A program made the position numbers and the translations under genes. From assembly GCA_910586555.1 (NCBI GenBank), contig CAJUJY010000005.1, positions 1 to 64,000 of the forward strand: 64,000 nucleotides of DNA, read 5' to 3'. This document shows, piece after piece, positions 25,847-33,382 of the stretch. Under the pieces are notes generated by a model. The model saw only the letters and a list, made by a program, of their open reading frames with translations. It ran no database searches and was not told the origin of the DNA. Positions within the stretch are counted from its first letter, which is position 1, and each line of letters opens with the position of its first letter. Origin of the DNA: an uncultured Lachnospiraceae bacterium (lineage in GTDB: Bacteria; Bacillota; Clostridia; Lachnospirales; Lachnospiraceae).

Positions 25847-26641
25847 TCAGAGCAGGTAAGTATATATCATATAATAATGGCATATACTGCCGCCCAGTAC
25901 AAAAAGATGGAATATTTCATGTGAACCAAAATTTTTATGGAGTTTATTAAAAACTGGAAGTTTCAGTGCATAAATTACCCCGCCTATTGTGTATATAATG
26001 CCTCCTGCAAACAGCCATGCAAAGGCTGTAGGGGATATTGCCGTAAATAGCGGTTTAAATGCAAATATGCAGAGCCAGCCCATTAAAATATATATTGTGG
26101 AATTAAGCCATTTTGGTGAGTTAATCCAGAATACTGTAAGGATAAACCCACAGACTGTAAGGCCCCATATAAGTATAAGAAGCGGCCAGCCTGATGACTT
26201 AGGCAGTGCAAGCAGGCATATAGGTGTATAAGTCCCCGCAATCAGGAAATAAATCATTATATGGTCAAACTTCTGTAATATACATGTTATTGCTTCAGAA
26301 GCATATATGCTATGGTATAAAGTACTTGCAAGGTATAAAAGAGCCATGCTTAAAATAAATACTGATGATGCAATAACAGGCAGGGGGGTGTCATGCCCTG
26401 CTGCTTTATATAATAATGGGACAGCACCAGCAACTGACAGCAGTACACCAGCAAAGTGTGTCAGTGCACTTCCAGGGTCTTTAAGGAAACTTTTGTGCCC
26501 TGGTTCTGTTATATGTCCTTTCATACTGCCACTTTCCTGCCCACAAAGTGAAACAGCACCATCTGCACCAGTAAATACAGTTTTTTTCAGTTTAAGTGTT
26601 TTATCTGCTGTATCATGTCCTGTTTTTGAAATTACTTCCAT
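25847..26641 (-). CDS. hemolysin III family (PAQR) membrane protein
   Basis: The C-terminal 210 residues hold seven membrane helices and the HlyIII/PAQR metal-site pattern: DPGSALTHFAG, ALLYLASTLYHS, FDHIMIYFLIAGTYTPICL and, at the end, GSHEIFHLFVLGGSICHYYMIY. The N-terminal 50 residues are an unusual hydrophilic extension, but the start at 26641 has an excellent AAGGAGG, so the extension is probably real. The family's bacterial role is uncertain (membrane homeostasis; pore formation was proposed originally). Monocistronic. Confidence 0.88.
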   Translation of the reverse strand: MEVISKTGHDTADKTLKLKKTVFTGADGAVSLCGQESGSMKGHITEPGHKSFLKDPGSALTHFAGVLLSVAGAVPLLYKAAGHDTPLPVIASSVFILSMALLYLASTLYHSIYASEAITCILQKFDHIMIYFLIAGTYTPICLLALPKSSGWPLLILIWGLTVCGFILTVFWINSPKWLNSTIYILMGWLCIFAFKPLFTAISPTAFAWLFAGGIIYTIGGVIYALKLPVFNKLHKNFGSHEIFHLFVLGGSICHYYMIYTYLL

Positions 26642-26899
26642 ATGACAGCCTCCTTGTAGAATTAGTATTAATTATGGCATTTAACCAAAAATGTCCTTCC
26701 TGTATCTATATGTATATGATATGATAGTTAATATGAATTTATTAGCCATATATGCTTTATGCAGGGTGGAATAAAATGACATGTAGTTTTCAAAACTATA
26801 TGTTAGTGCTATAATACACCAATACATATAATATTGCAAGCAAAAAAAGTATATTGTAACAAATAATTAATTATTATATTTATAGAAAAGAGGAGCAGA

Positions 26900-27094
26900 A
26901 TGGATTTAAGGACCGGGGATATAATTAAGATGAAAAAACAGCACCCATGTGGAAATAATTCGTGGGAAATTATGAGGACTGGCATGGATATACGGATTAA
27001 GTGCATTGGCTGCGGCCACCAGGTCATGCTGCCAAGAAAACAGGTTGAAAAGAATTTCAGGGGATATATAAGCAGGAATACAGATAGTTGCTAA
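26900..27094 (+). CDS. DUF951 domain protein
   Basis: A 64-aa protein with the compact DUF951 pattern: LRTGDIIKMKKQHPCGNNSWEIMRTGMDIRIKCIGCGHQVMLPR. The Cys-Gly and CxxC residues may bind zinc. GAGGAGC precedes the start. It lies 35 bp before a PC4-like gene. Function unknown; related genes are frequent near replication or ribosome-biogenesis loci. Confidence 0.85.
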   Translation: MDLRTGDIIKMKKQHPCGNNSWEIMRTGMDIRIKCIGCGHQVMLPRKQVEKNFRGYISRNTDSC

Positions 27095-27129
27095 AAAGTA
27101 TAGAAAAAAAGATTTAATGGAGGTAAAGT

Positions 27130-27348
27130 ATGACAGATATTAAGTATGATATTTTAGAGGAATTAGGTGTGCTTTCAGAAAGTACAAAAGGCTGGACAAA
27201 AGAACTGAATTTAATTTCATGGAATGGCGGGACACCAAAGTATGATATAAGGGACTGGGCACCTGGACATGAAAAAATGGGCAAAGGGGTTACATTAAAG
27301 AAAGAGGAAGTACAAGAACTTTACAGGATTTTAGGTAAAGTTTTGTAG
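27130..27348 (+). CDS. YdbC/PC4-family single-stranded nucleic-acid-binding protein
   Basis: A 72-aa protein matching the bacterial PC4-like (YdbC) family: ISWNGGTPKYDIRDWAPGHEKMGKGVTLKKEEVQELYRIL. The family forms dimers that bind single-stranded DNA or RNA. AATGGAGG precedes the ATG. It is likely co-transcribed with the DUF951 gene. Confidence 0.85.
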   Translation: MTDIKYDILEELGVLSESTKGWTKELNLISWNGGTPKYDIRDWAPGHEKMGKGVTLKKEEVQELYRILGKVL

Positions 27349-27454
27349 TAAACAAGGCAGAATAAAAATTAAGAATCTAAATAATATTTACAAGTTTTTG
27401 TGTATAAAACACGGACATAAAACAATTTGGCTTATATAAAATAATAATGTTGTT

Positions 27455-27504
27455 AATAAAGAAGAGATTGCTGTTTAATAATATCTGGCAAGCTCTTCTT
27501 TATT
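27455..27504. terminator. terminator-like hairpin
   Basis: AATAAAGAAGAG (27455-27466) and CTCTTCTTTATT (27493-27504) are perfect 12-bp inverted repeats. The T-rich 3' arm can end transcription of the YdbC gene. Confidence 0.6.
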
Positions 27505-27633
27505 TACATATATTGGAAAATGTTTAAAAAAATATTATAATGCATATAATAAAGGAAGATGAGTAACTCCAGAGGATAAAAAACATGAAAATAATGTGGC
27601 ATGCATAAGTTCACAGATTTTTCACAAAAATTA

Positions 27634-27660
27634 TTAGCACTCACTCTTGACGAGTGCTAA
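27634..27660. promoter_or_regulatory. CIRCE operator (HrcA binding site)
   Basis: TTAGCACTC-N9-GAGTGCTAA is a perfect CIRCE element. It overlaps the -35 of the hsp20 promoter, so HrcA would block polymerase directly. CIRCE usually controls groESL and dnaK; here it fronts a small heat-shock gene. Confidence 0.95.
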
Positions 27661-27675
27661 TAATTGTGTTATAAC
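27647..27675 (+). promoter_or_regulatory. sigma-A promoter of hsp20
   Basis: TTGACG (27647-27652), a 17-bp spacer, then TATAAC (27670-27675). The -35 lies inside the CIRCE element. Confidence 0.85.
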
Positions 27676-27731
27676 ATACTACAGAAACAAAAATATAAAA
27701 CAGTTAAATGAAATGAAGGGAGAGATGACAT

Positions 27732-28163
27732 ATGTTTATGCCAAGTATATTCGGAGAAACTTTATTAGATGATTTTTTTGACTTTCCAAAAATGGGATAC
27801 ACAAGGGGAAGCAGTTCTAACGGGCTGATGCAGACAGATATTGCTGATATGGGCAATGGCTATGAAGTAACAATTAACCTTCCAGGTTTTAAAAAGGAAG
27901 ATGTAAAGGGAGAATTAAAAGATGGTTATCTTGTAGTTACTGCAACTACTAACAGCAGCAATGATGAAAAAGACAATAATGGAAAATATATAAGAAGGGA
28001 AAGATACAGCGGTACATGCAGCAGAAGCTTTTATGTAGGTGAGGAAGTAAGCCAGGAAGATATAAAAGCAAAATTTGAAGACGGAACCCTGAAACTTTCA
28101 ATTCCTAAAAAAGAAGCCATTCCTGAGAAAAAGGAAACAAAATATATTGCTATAGAAGGCTGA
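27732..28163 (+). CDS. Hsp20/alpha-crystallin small heat-shock protein
   Basis: A 143-aa ATP-independent holdase chaperone. The N-terminal 35 residues are variable. The alpha-crystallin domain covers about 36-130 (TDIADMGNGYEVTINLPGFKKEDVKGELKDGYLVVTA, then DIKAKFEDGTLKLSIPKKE with the conserved G-x-L), and a short tail follows. GGGAGAG precedes the ATG. It is controlled by the perfect CIRCE element 72 bp upstream and terminated at 28239-28290. Confidence 0.95.
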   Translation: MFMPSIFGETLLDDFFDFPKMGYTRGSSSNGLMQTDIADMGNGYEVTINLPGFKKEDVKGELKDGYLVVTATTNSSNDEKDNNGKYIRRERYSGTCSRSFYVGEEVSQEDIKAKFEDGTLKLSIPKKEAIPEKKETKYIAIEG

Positions 28164-28238
28164 TAATGGCAAGTATAGTCCTGGTATTATTGCCTGGTAA
28201 GGTTTTTTAGCAGAAAATGTAAAATTTGCTTATAAATT

Positions 28239-28290
28239 GCAAAATGCTGTTTGCTGGTTTATCCAGTAAACAGGTATTTTGCATTTTTTT
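28239..28290 (+). terminator. intrinsic terminator after hsp20
   Basis: GCAAAATGCTGTTT and its imperfect complement AAACAGGTATTTTGC form a long stem around CTGG-ttta-CCAG, followed by seven T. Confidence 0.85.
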
Positions 28291-28395
28291 GTCATATAAA
28301 ATAAATAGACTAAGGACTGCCATGGTGTTATTATTGTAAAAAGAAAAGGCCAGAGGATAAAGTTTAGATATATGCAATAAAGAAAGGGGAATAGT

Positions 28396-28686
28396 ATGGA
28401 AGCACTTATATGGGAAAAACCAGAAGAAATTGATAAAAAACTTGCTGAAAGGGTCCGGAGTGTGCGTAAGCGGAAGTACATTACCCAGGAGGAGTTAAGT
28501 GGTTTAAGTGATGTAAGTTATGGTTCAATAAAAAGATTTGAAACATCTGGAAGAATTACACTGCTTTCACTTACAAAAATTGCCATGGCATTAGATTGTA
28601 CGGATGAACTCCGTAATATTTTTACAAAAATCCCATACTGGGATATGCAGGAAGTAATTGATAACAGGGGAAAAACATATAAATAA
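28396..28686 (+). CDS. XRE-family helix-turn-helix regulator
   Basis: A 96-aa protein with an N-terminal HTH_3 domain (residues 16-75): ERVRSVRKRKYITQEELSGLSDVSYGSIKRFETSGRITLLSLTKIAMALDC. The short C-terminal tail (FTKIPYWDMQEVI) is typical of the small HipB-like subgroup that controls neighbouring toxin or kinase genes, but no partner gene follows. AAAGGGGAATAGT precedes the ATG. Confidence 0.85.
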   Translation: MEALIWEKPEEIDKKLAERVRSVRKRKYITQEELSGLSDVSYGSIKRFETSGRITLLSLTKIAMALDCTDELRNIFTKIPYWDMQEVIDNRGKTYK

Positions 28687-28702
28687 CATATAAATAGTGT
28701 AT

Positions 28703-28740
28703 AAAAGAAAACAGTATGGAATATATCTGTTTTCTTTTTT
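28703..28740 (+). terminator. intrinsic terminator
   Basis: AAAAGAAAACAG (28703-28714) pairs with CTGTTTTCTTTT (28727-28738), followed by T. It ends the XRE regulator gene. Confidence 0.85.
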
Positions 28741-28741
28741 A

Positions 28742-28819
28742 TTTAACATAAGGATGACTGGCGAAGCCTGGCATCCGTTGTTTAACATAAGGCTGACTGG
28801 CGAAGCCTGGCATCCGTTG
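28742..28819 (+). repeat. tandem 39-bp repeat, two copies
   Basis: Units 28742-28780 and 28781-28819 differ at one position (A or C). Each contains an imperfect palindrome, GGATGACTGGCGAAGCC with TGGCATCC. A third copy begins (TTTAGCAAGGAT) and decays. There is no CRISPR-like spacer. Confidence 0.8.
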
Positions 28820-29052
28820 TTTAGCAAGGATTTTTATGGCTGTTTTTGGAAACTGCTTATATCCCATGCTTAAAATAGTGGGATTTACGCTTATTTATTG
28901 TAACTTTATCTGTATGGGTTTCAAAATATACCTGTTTTAATAGAAATATAATAAATATTTTTTATTATAGAGTTGACTTGTATGGCACTGTTAGGGTAAT
29001 CTTATTATGTATGTATTACAATGGATTTTTACAGCAGGAATGGAGGTTAGTT

Positions 29053-30501
29053 ATGTCAGAGGACATTAATAATAACAATAATGATGATAAAGATTATGAG
29101 GATGTCTGTTTTATATGCAGAAGGCCTGAAAGCAAAGCAGGCAAAATGATCCATATACCTAACAATATATGTATATGCAGTGACTGTATGCAGAAGACAT
29201 TTAACTCTATGGGGAATATTAACTTAAGCGGTTTCCAGGGAATGCCATATATGGATATGTTTAGTGGTGGTGTAGGAAATATGCAGGAAAATGTACCAAA
29301 GCGCCAGAAACTTAAGAAGAAAAAACCTGGAACTGGCAAGAAAAAAGTACAGCAGGAAGAACTGTTTGATATAAAGCATCTTCCAGCGCCACATATTATA
29401 AAAGGCAGGCTTGATGAATATGTAGTCGGGCAGGAACATGCCAAGAAAGTAATGTCAGTTGCAGTTTATAACCATTATAAGCGTGTGCTTACTGATAACC
29501 TGGAACAAGATGATATTGAAATAGAAAAGTCAAATATGCTTATGACAGGGCCTACAGGCTGTGGTAAAACTTATCTTGTTAAAACACTTGCAAAGATACT
29601 GCAAGTGCCCCTTGCAATAACAGATGCTACTTCACTGACAGAAGCAGGGTATATAGGAGATGATGTGGAAAGTGTTTTATCAAAACTTCTTGCAGCCGCT
29701 GGCAATGATGTAGAAAAGGCAGAACATGGGATTATTTTTATAGATGAAATAGATAAAATAGCTAAGAAACGCAATACAAACAGCAGGGATGTAAGCGGCG
29801 AATCTGTACAGCAGGGACTGCTTAAACTGTTAGAGGGAAGTGATGTGGAAGTACCTGTTGGTGCAGGAAGCAAAAATGCAATGGTTCCGCTTACAACAAT
29901 TAATACCAGGAATATTCTTTTTATATGTGGTGGTGCTTTCCCAGGCCTTGACAAGATTATTAAAAACAGGCTGAATAAACAGTCATCTATTGGTTTTAAT
30001 GCAGAACTTAAAGATAAATATGACAAAGATGACAACCTTCTACAGAAAGTTACAACAGAAGATTTGCGGGAATTTGGAATGATACCTGAATTTCTTGGAA
30101 GGCTTCCAGTAGTATTTGCACTCCAGGCAATGACAGAAGATATGCTTATACAGATTCTTACACAGCCAAAGAATGCTATTTTAAAACAGTATAAAAAACT
30201 TCTTGCACTTGATGAAGTAGATCTTGTTTTTGATGATAATGCAGTAAGGACAGTTGCTAAAAAGGCAATAGAAAAAAAGACAGGTGCACGTGCATTAAGG
30301 GCTGTTATAGAAGAATTTATGCTTGACATTATGTATGAGATTCCAAAAGATGATTTAATAGGAAGGGTTATAATAACAGAGGATTATATTAATAACTGTG
30401 GTGCACCTATGATAGAAATGAGGGGAAGTGGTGAAGCCACAATCCTTACACAAAGGAATATACCAGAACTTGATGGTACAGGCAGCAGTGTTTCTGTGTA
30501 A
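29053..30501 (+). CDS. clpX: ATP-dependent Clp protease ATP-binding subunit ClpX
   Basis: A hexameric AAA+ unfoldase that feeds substrates to ClpP. The N-terminal zinc-binding domain is CFICRRPESKAGK...CICSDCM. Walker A is GPTGCGKT, Walker B is IIFIDEIDKI, the ClpP-docking IGF loop lies in SSIGFNAELK, the box VII Arg finger in PEFLGRLP, and sensor 2 in KKTGARALRAV. At 482 aa it exceeds the usual 410-430. The extra length is a Lys-rich linker between the zinc and AAA domains (KRQKLKKKKPGTGKKKVQQEE) and a C-terminal tail. The start at 29053 follows GGAGG; an in-frame ATG at 28978 has none. clpP is not adjacent, unlike in many Firmicutes. Confidence 0.95.
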   Translation: MSEDINNNNNDDKDYEDVCFICRRPESKAGKMIHIPNNICICSDCMQKTFNSMGNINLSGFQGMPYMDMFSGGVGNMQENVPKRQKLKKKKPGTGKKKVQQEELFDIKHLPAPHIIKGRLDEYVVGQEHAKKVMSVAVYNHYKRVLTDNLEQDDIEIEKSNMLMTGPTGCGKTYLVKTLAKILQVPLAITDATSLTEAGYIGDDVESVLSKLLAAAGNDVEKAEHGIIFIDEIDKIAKKRNTNSRDVSGESVQQGLLKLLEGSDVEVPVGAGSKNAMVPLTTINTRNILFICGGAFPGLDKIIKNRLNKQSSIGFNAELKDKYDKDDNLLQKVTTEDLREFGMIPEFLGRLPVVFALQAMTEDMLIQILTQPKNAILKQYKKLLALDEVDLVFDDNAVRTVAKKAIEKKTGARALRAVIEEFMLDIMYEIPKDDLIGRVIITEDYINNCGAPMIEMRGSGEATILTQRNIPELDGTGSSVSV

Positions 30502-30577
30502 CTTATAAAAGTATTTCTGCATATATTATAAATAATCTAAAGTAAAATGGCATTTTTATATGCAGAATGGAGAGTAT

Positions 30578-30964
30578 ATGGATACTGTATGTACTGGCCG
30601 TGTTTACTCAGTGGATTACCAGGACTATCTCGTAGAGTACACAGGTTTTCCAGGTTTTTTAGAGAAACAGTTTGGTGATGACTGTTTCCATTTAGTAACT
30701 AACAGGTTTGCAGTTGCTTATTATTATGGAAGGGAAGTCCAGAGTGATGTAAATGGTGGTGCATATATAGTACCACATTGTTACGGGCTTATGTCATCTT
30801 CACAAGTGCTTGAAACAACAGGCGTTGCCAGGGTACAAAGACAGCCTGCATTAAGCCTGTATGGAAATGGCATAATGGTAGGTTTTATTGATACGGGGGC
30901 TGGTGTCTGTTATAGAGATGCATTTATAAGAAGTGGCAATGACGGGGGACAAAATGGGAAATGA
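30578..30964 (+). pseudogene. N-terminal part of an S8 (subtilisin/Csp-like) peptidase
   Basis: The frame starts at ATG 30578 (GGAG upstream) and encodes the N-terminal domain of Clostridial Csp-like S8 peptidases (DYLVEYTGFPGFLEKQFGDDCFH...YIVPHCYGLMSSSQVLETTGVARVQRQPALSLYGNGIMVGFIDTG). The catalytic Asp lies in DTG. It stops at YRDAFIRSGNDGGQNGK, exactly where intact family members continue with (N/D)G-SSR-I-x-x-IWDQT. That continuation, with the catalytic His and Ser, is found 5.6 kb downstream at 36592. The gene appears to have been split by insertion of the moxR-DUF58-transglutaminase-araD segment. Alternatively, two paralogues were independently truncated. Confidence 0.75.
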
Positions 30965-31985
30965 TAGATATTATAATGAAGCGCTTGGGGTTATAGAAGA
31001 AGCCAGGAAAGCAATTAACGGGGAAAATGAAAAATATTATAATGAAGCACTCAGCGTTATAGAAGAAGTCAAAAAGGCAGTTATTGGAAAAGATGAATGT
31101 GTACTGCTTATGATGACAGCAATACTTGCTGGCGGACATATACTTATTGATGATATCCCAGGTGTTGGAAAAACCACCCTTGCAATAGCATTTGCAAAGG
31201 CAATGGCTCTTGAAAATATACGTACACAGTTTACACCTGATGTAATGCCCTCAGATATACTTGGATTTACAATGTATAATAAGGATACTGGCAGTTTTTA
31301 TTACCAGCCGGGCACGGTTATGTGTAATCTTTTCCTTGCTGATGAAATAAACAGGACATCTCCTAAAACACAGTCTGCGCTTCTTGAAGTTATGGAAGAG
31401 AACTGTGTAACTGTAGACGGGGTGGCAAGGAAAGTCCCACAGCCATTTATAGTAATAGCAACACAAAACCCGTCTGGAAGTGTAGGTACACAGCTTCTTC
31501 CTGAGTCACAGCTTGACAGGTTTATGGTATGCCTGTCAGTAGGATATCCTTCACTTGAAGATGAAATTGCAATAGCAAAAGGAAAGAGTAATGATATAAT
31601 AAACCTTGTAAATGCGGTAATTGACGGGGAGGAGCTTATAAACATACGTAAAAAAGTTAATAATATTTATATTAAAGATGAAGTATATAAATATATATGC
31701 CTGCTTGCAAGGGAAACAAGGGTACATCCATTAATAGAGCTTGGCTTAAGCCCAAGGGGGACAATCGCACTGGCCAATATGTCAAAAGCGGCAGCATTTC
31801 TTAAAGGAAGGGATTATGTAGTGCCTGATGATGCAGCCGGAGTGTTTAACCCAGTTGCAACACACCGCATACTGCTTTCCTCTAAAGCACGCATGTCACA
31901 TACCAGTGCCGGGGAAGTCCTTGGGCAGATAAAGGCAAAAATTAAAAAGCCACGGTCTGTAAGAAGTATTCTTGACAGGGATTAA
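30954..31985 (+). CDS. MoxR-family AAA+ ATPase
   Basis: A 343-aa AAA+ chaperone-like ATPase with Walker A DIPGVGKTTLA, Walker B FLADEINRTSPKTQSALLEVMEE, sensor 1 VIATQNP and sensor 2 LSPRGTIALANMSKA. MoxR proteins help mature or regulate metal- or membrane-bound complexes together with DUF58 and transglutaminase proteins, which follow here. The N-terminus carries a 22-residue tandem duplication (RYYNEALGVIEEARKAING and KYYNEALSVIEEVKKAVIG). The start is ambiguous (30933 or 30954); the latter follows GGGGGAC. It overlaps the truncated S8 peptidase frame. It ends 2 bp before the DUF58 gene. Confidence 0.9.
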   Translation: MGNDRYYNEALGVIEEARKAINGENEKYYNEALSVIEEVKKAVIGKDECVLLMMTAILAGGHILIDDIPGVGKTTLAIAFAKAMALENIRTQFTPDVMPSDILGFTMYNKDTGSFYYQPGTVMCNLFLADEINRTSPKTQSALLEVMEENCVTVDGVARKVPQPFIVIATQNPSGSVGTQLLPESQLDRFMVCLSVGYPSLEDEIAIAKGKSNDIINLVNAVIDGEELINIRKKVNNIYIKDEVYKYICLLARETRVHPLIELGLSPRGTIALANMSKAAAFLKGRDYVVPDDAAGVFNPVATHRILLSSKARMSHTSAGEVLGQIKAKIKKPRSVRSILDRD

Positions 31986-31987
31986 AA

Positions 31988-33100
31988 ATGAAACGGTTAA
32001 TATTATATATTATTTTAGAAGCTGCCTGCATTTATATGGCATTAATATACAGGAATGAGGCATTTTTAAATATATTTTATGGCAGCCTGATGGCGTTTTT
32101 TGTTTTTTTAATACTGGATATTATAAATATACATTGTCTTGATATTTCAATAAACATTCCAGAAGCTGTTGTACATACAGGAAAAGAAATTCCTGTGGAT
32201 ATAATGTTAAATAACAGGGGGGTGCTTCCAACAGGAAGAATTGGGGTTTATATTAAAAGTATTAATTTATATACAGGCAAAAAAGAAGTTACGAAGTTTT
32301 ATGTAAGTGCAGATGGCAGTGCGTTTTTATCTGCCAGATGTTATTATTATGCTAAAAATCCAGGAAATATTGAATTTTTTATTAAAAAAGTGTGGGTTGA
32401 GGATTATCTCGGAATATTAAAGCTTCCTGTATTCAGGCATGATAAATATGAACATCCAGTAATAGTCATACCTAAACTTTATGAAGTGCCAGTACTGGTA
32501 GTCCATAGCATATATGAAAATGCTAATGAAAATGGAAATATTAATAATACATTTATAGCACCAGACAGTATGGAAAATGGTGAAACCAGGCAGTATATCC
32601 CAGGTGACAGTTTTAAAAATATACATTGGAAATTGTCTGCTAAAGCTGGTGAACTTATGTCAAAGCAAAAATACAGCAATGTTTCATGCATGGCAGTATT
32701 TTTTATTATTCCAGGCAGCATTGGCAGTGCTTATAAAAAAAGGCGCTTTATACAGGCTGTATTATCTGTTTCTACAAGCCTTGTTTTAAATGGCTGTATA
32801 CATTATATCTGCTGGCCTGGGCAAAATGAAGGCAGGCTTGTAAGATATATTGTAAAACGTGAAAGTGATGCATACTGTTTTATGCAGGAAGGCATAAATA
32901 CAGTTACTGGAAAGAATATTCCATATAAAGATGTTTTATTAATTAAAGATATGTATATAAGAAAATATAATGAACAAAGCAATATTCCATTTATTGCTAT
33001 TAATACAGATTTTGAATTATTTGTGGACGACAGGAAAATAGCACAGTATGACTTTAAAGACTTGCAAAATTCCATAAAAACAACAGAAATTTTAATTTAA
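31988..33100 (+). CDS. DUF58 domain protein
   Basis: A 370-aa protein with two N-terminal membrane helices (about 5-42) and a C-terminal DUF58 (von Willebrand A-like) region, recognised by GETRQYIPGDSFKNIHWKLSAKAGELMSKQ near 195-225. The standard partner of MoxR ATPases. The gap to moxR is 2 bp, so translation is coupled. A hairpin repeat begins at the base directly after its stop codon, separating it from the transglutaminase gene. Confidence 0.88.
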   Translation: MKRLILYIILEAACIYMALIYRNEAFLNIFYGSLMAFFVFLILDIINIHCLDISINIPEAVVHTGKEIPVDIMLNNRGVLPTGRIGVYIKSINLYTGKKEVTKFYVSADGSAFLSARCYYYAKNPGNIEFFIKKVWVEDYLGILKLPVFRHDKYEHPVIVIPKLYEVPVLVVHSIYENANENGNINNTFIAPDSMENGETRQYIPGDSFKNIHWKLSAKAGELMSKQKYSNVSCMAVFFIIPGSIGSAYKKRRFIQAVLSVSTSLVLNGCIHYICWPGQNEGRLVRYIVKRESDAYCFMQEGINTVTGKNIPYKDVLLIKDMYIRKYNEQSNIPFIAINTDFELFVDDRKIAQYDFKDLQNSIKTTEILI

Positions 33101-33356
33101 CCTCATTAAGTAAGCCCTTTACAATACACGCTTCTTAAGCGGTGGGTTTGATTTACCAGGGCTTACTTAGTCTGGCAGGAGTTCAAGCTCCTGCCAGACT
33201 GCCGCAAAGCGGCAATGAGGTTGTTTTGCAAGTGGGCAAGTAGCCAATGCCTGCTTGCAGCAACCAAAGGTTGCTTGAAATGCGGATTGCGAATATCCGC
33301 CTGACCCTCATAGCTGCTGCCAAAGGCAGCTTGAAATGCGTATTACAGATATCCAT
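33101..33356 (-). repeat. modular hairpin repeat, copy 3 (inverted relative to copies 1-2)
   Basis: The first unit is bounded by CCTCATTAAGTAAGCCC (33101) and ATGAGG (33220). It contains a GCTTCTTAAGC-type palindrome, AGTCTGGCAGGAG-ttcaag-CTCCTGCCAGACT, and CCGC-aaa-GCGG. Then come the GCAACC-aaa-GGTTGC module, the GCGGAT-TGCGAAT-ATCCGC hairpin (33282-33300) and AGCTGC-TGCCAAAG-GCAGCT. It fits exactly between the DUF58 stop codon and the transglutaminase start region, with no obvious coding capacity. Compared with copy 1, the stems differ while GGAG-N6-CTCC is kept. Confidence 0.75.
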
Positions 33357-33382
33357 TTAATCTGAAAGGTATGGTGGTATAT

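Larger units (their letters stand above)
27349..27731. other. intergenic region with terminator, CIRCE and hsp20 promoter
   Basis: It holds a terminator-like hairpin at 27455-27504 and the CIRCE/promoter at 27634-27675. The rest is AT-rich without other recognisable signals. Confidence 0.6.
28687..29052. other. intergenic region with terminator and tandem repeat
   Basis: It holds the regulator's terminator (28703-28740) and a 39-bp tandem repeat (28742-28819). The remaining 230 bp up to clpX is AT-rich. TTGACT near 28973 could be the -35 of a clpX promoter, but I see no convincing -10. Confidence 0.5.

Noticed and set aside
28742..28819. Short CRISPR array
   Set aside because: Two directly abutting units without spacers and no cas genes in the window.
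29571..30329. 252-codon minus-strand frame inside clpX
   Set aside because: It is antisense to a fully conserved ClpX AAA domain; Ser/Leu-rich composition is typical of an antisense shadow.
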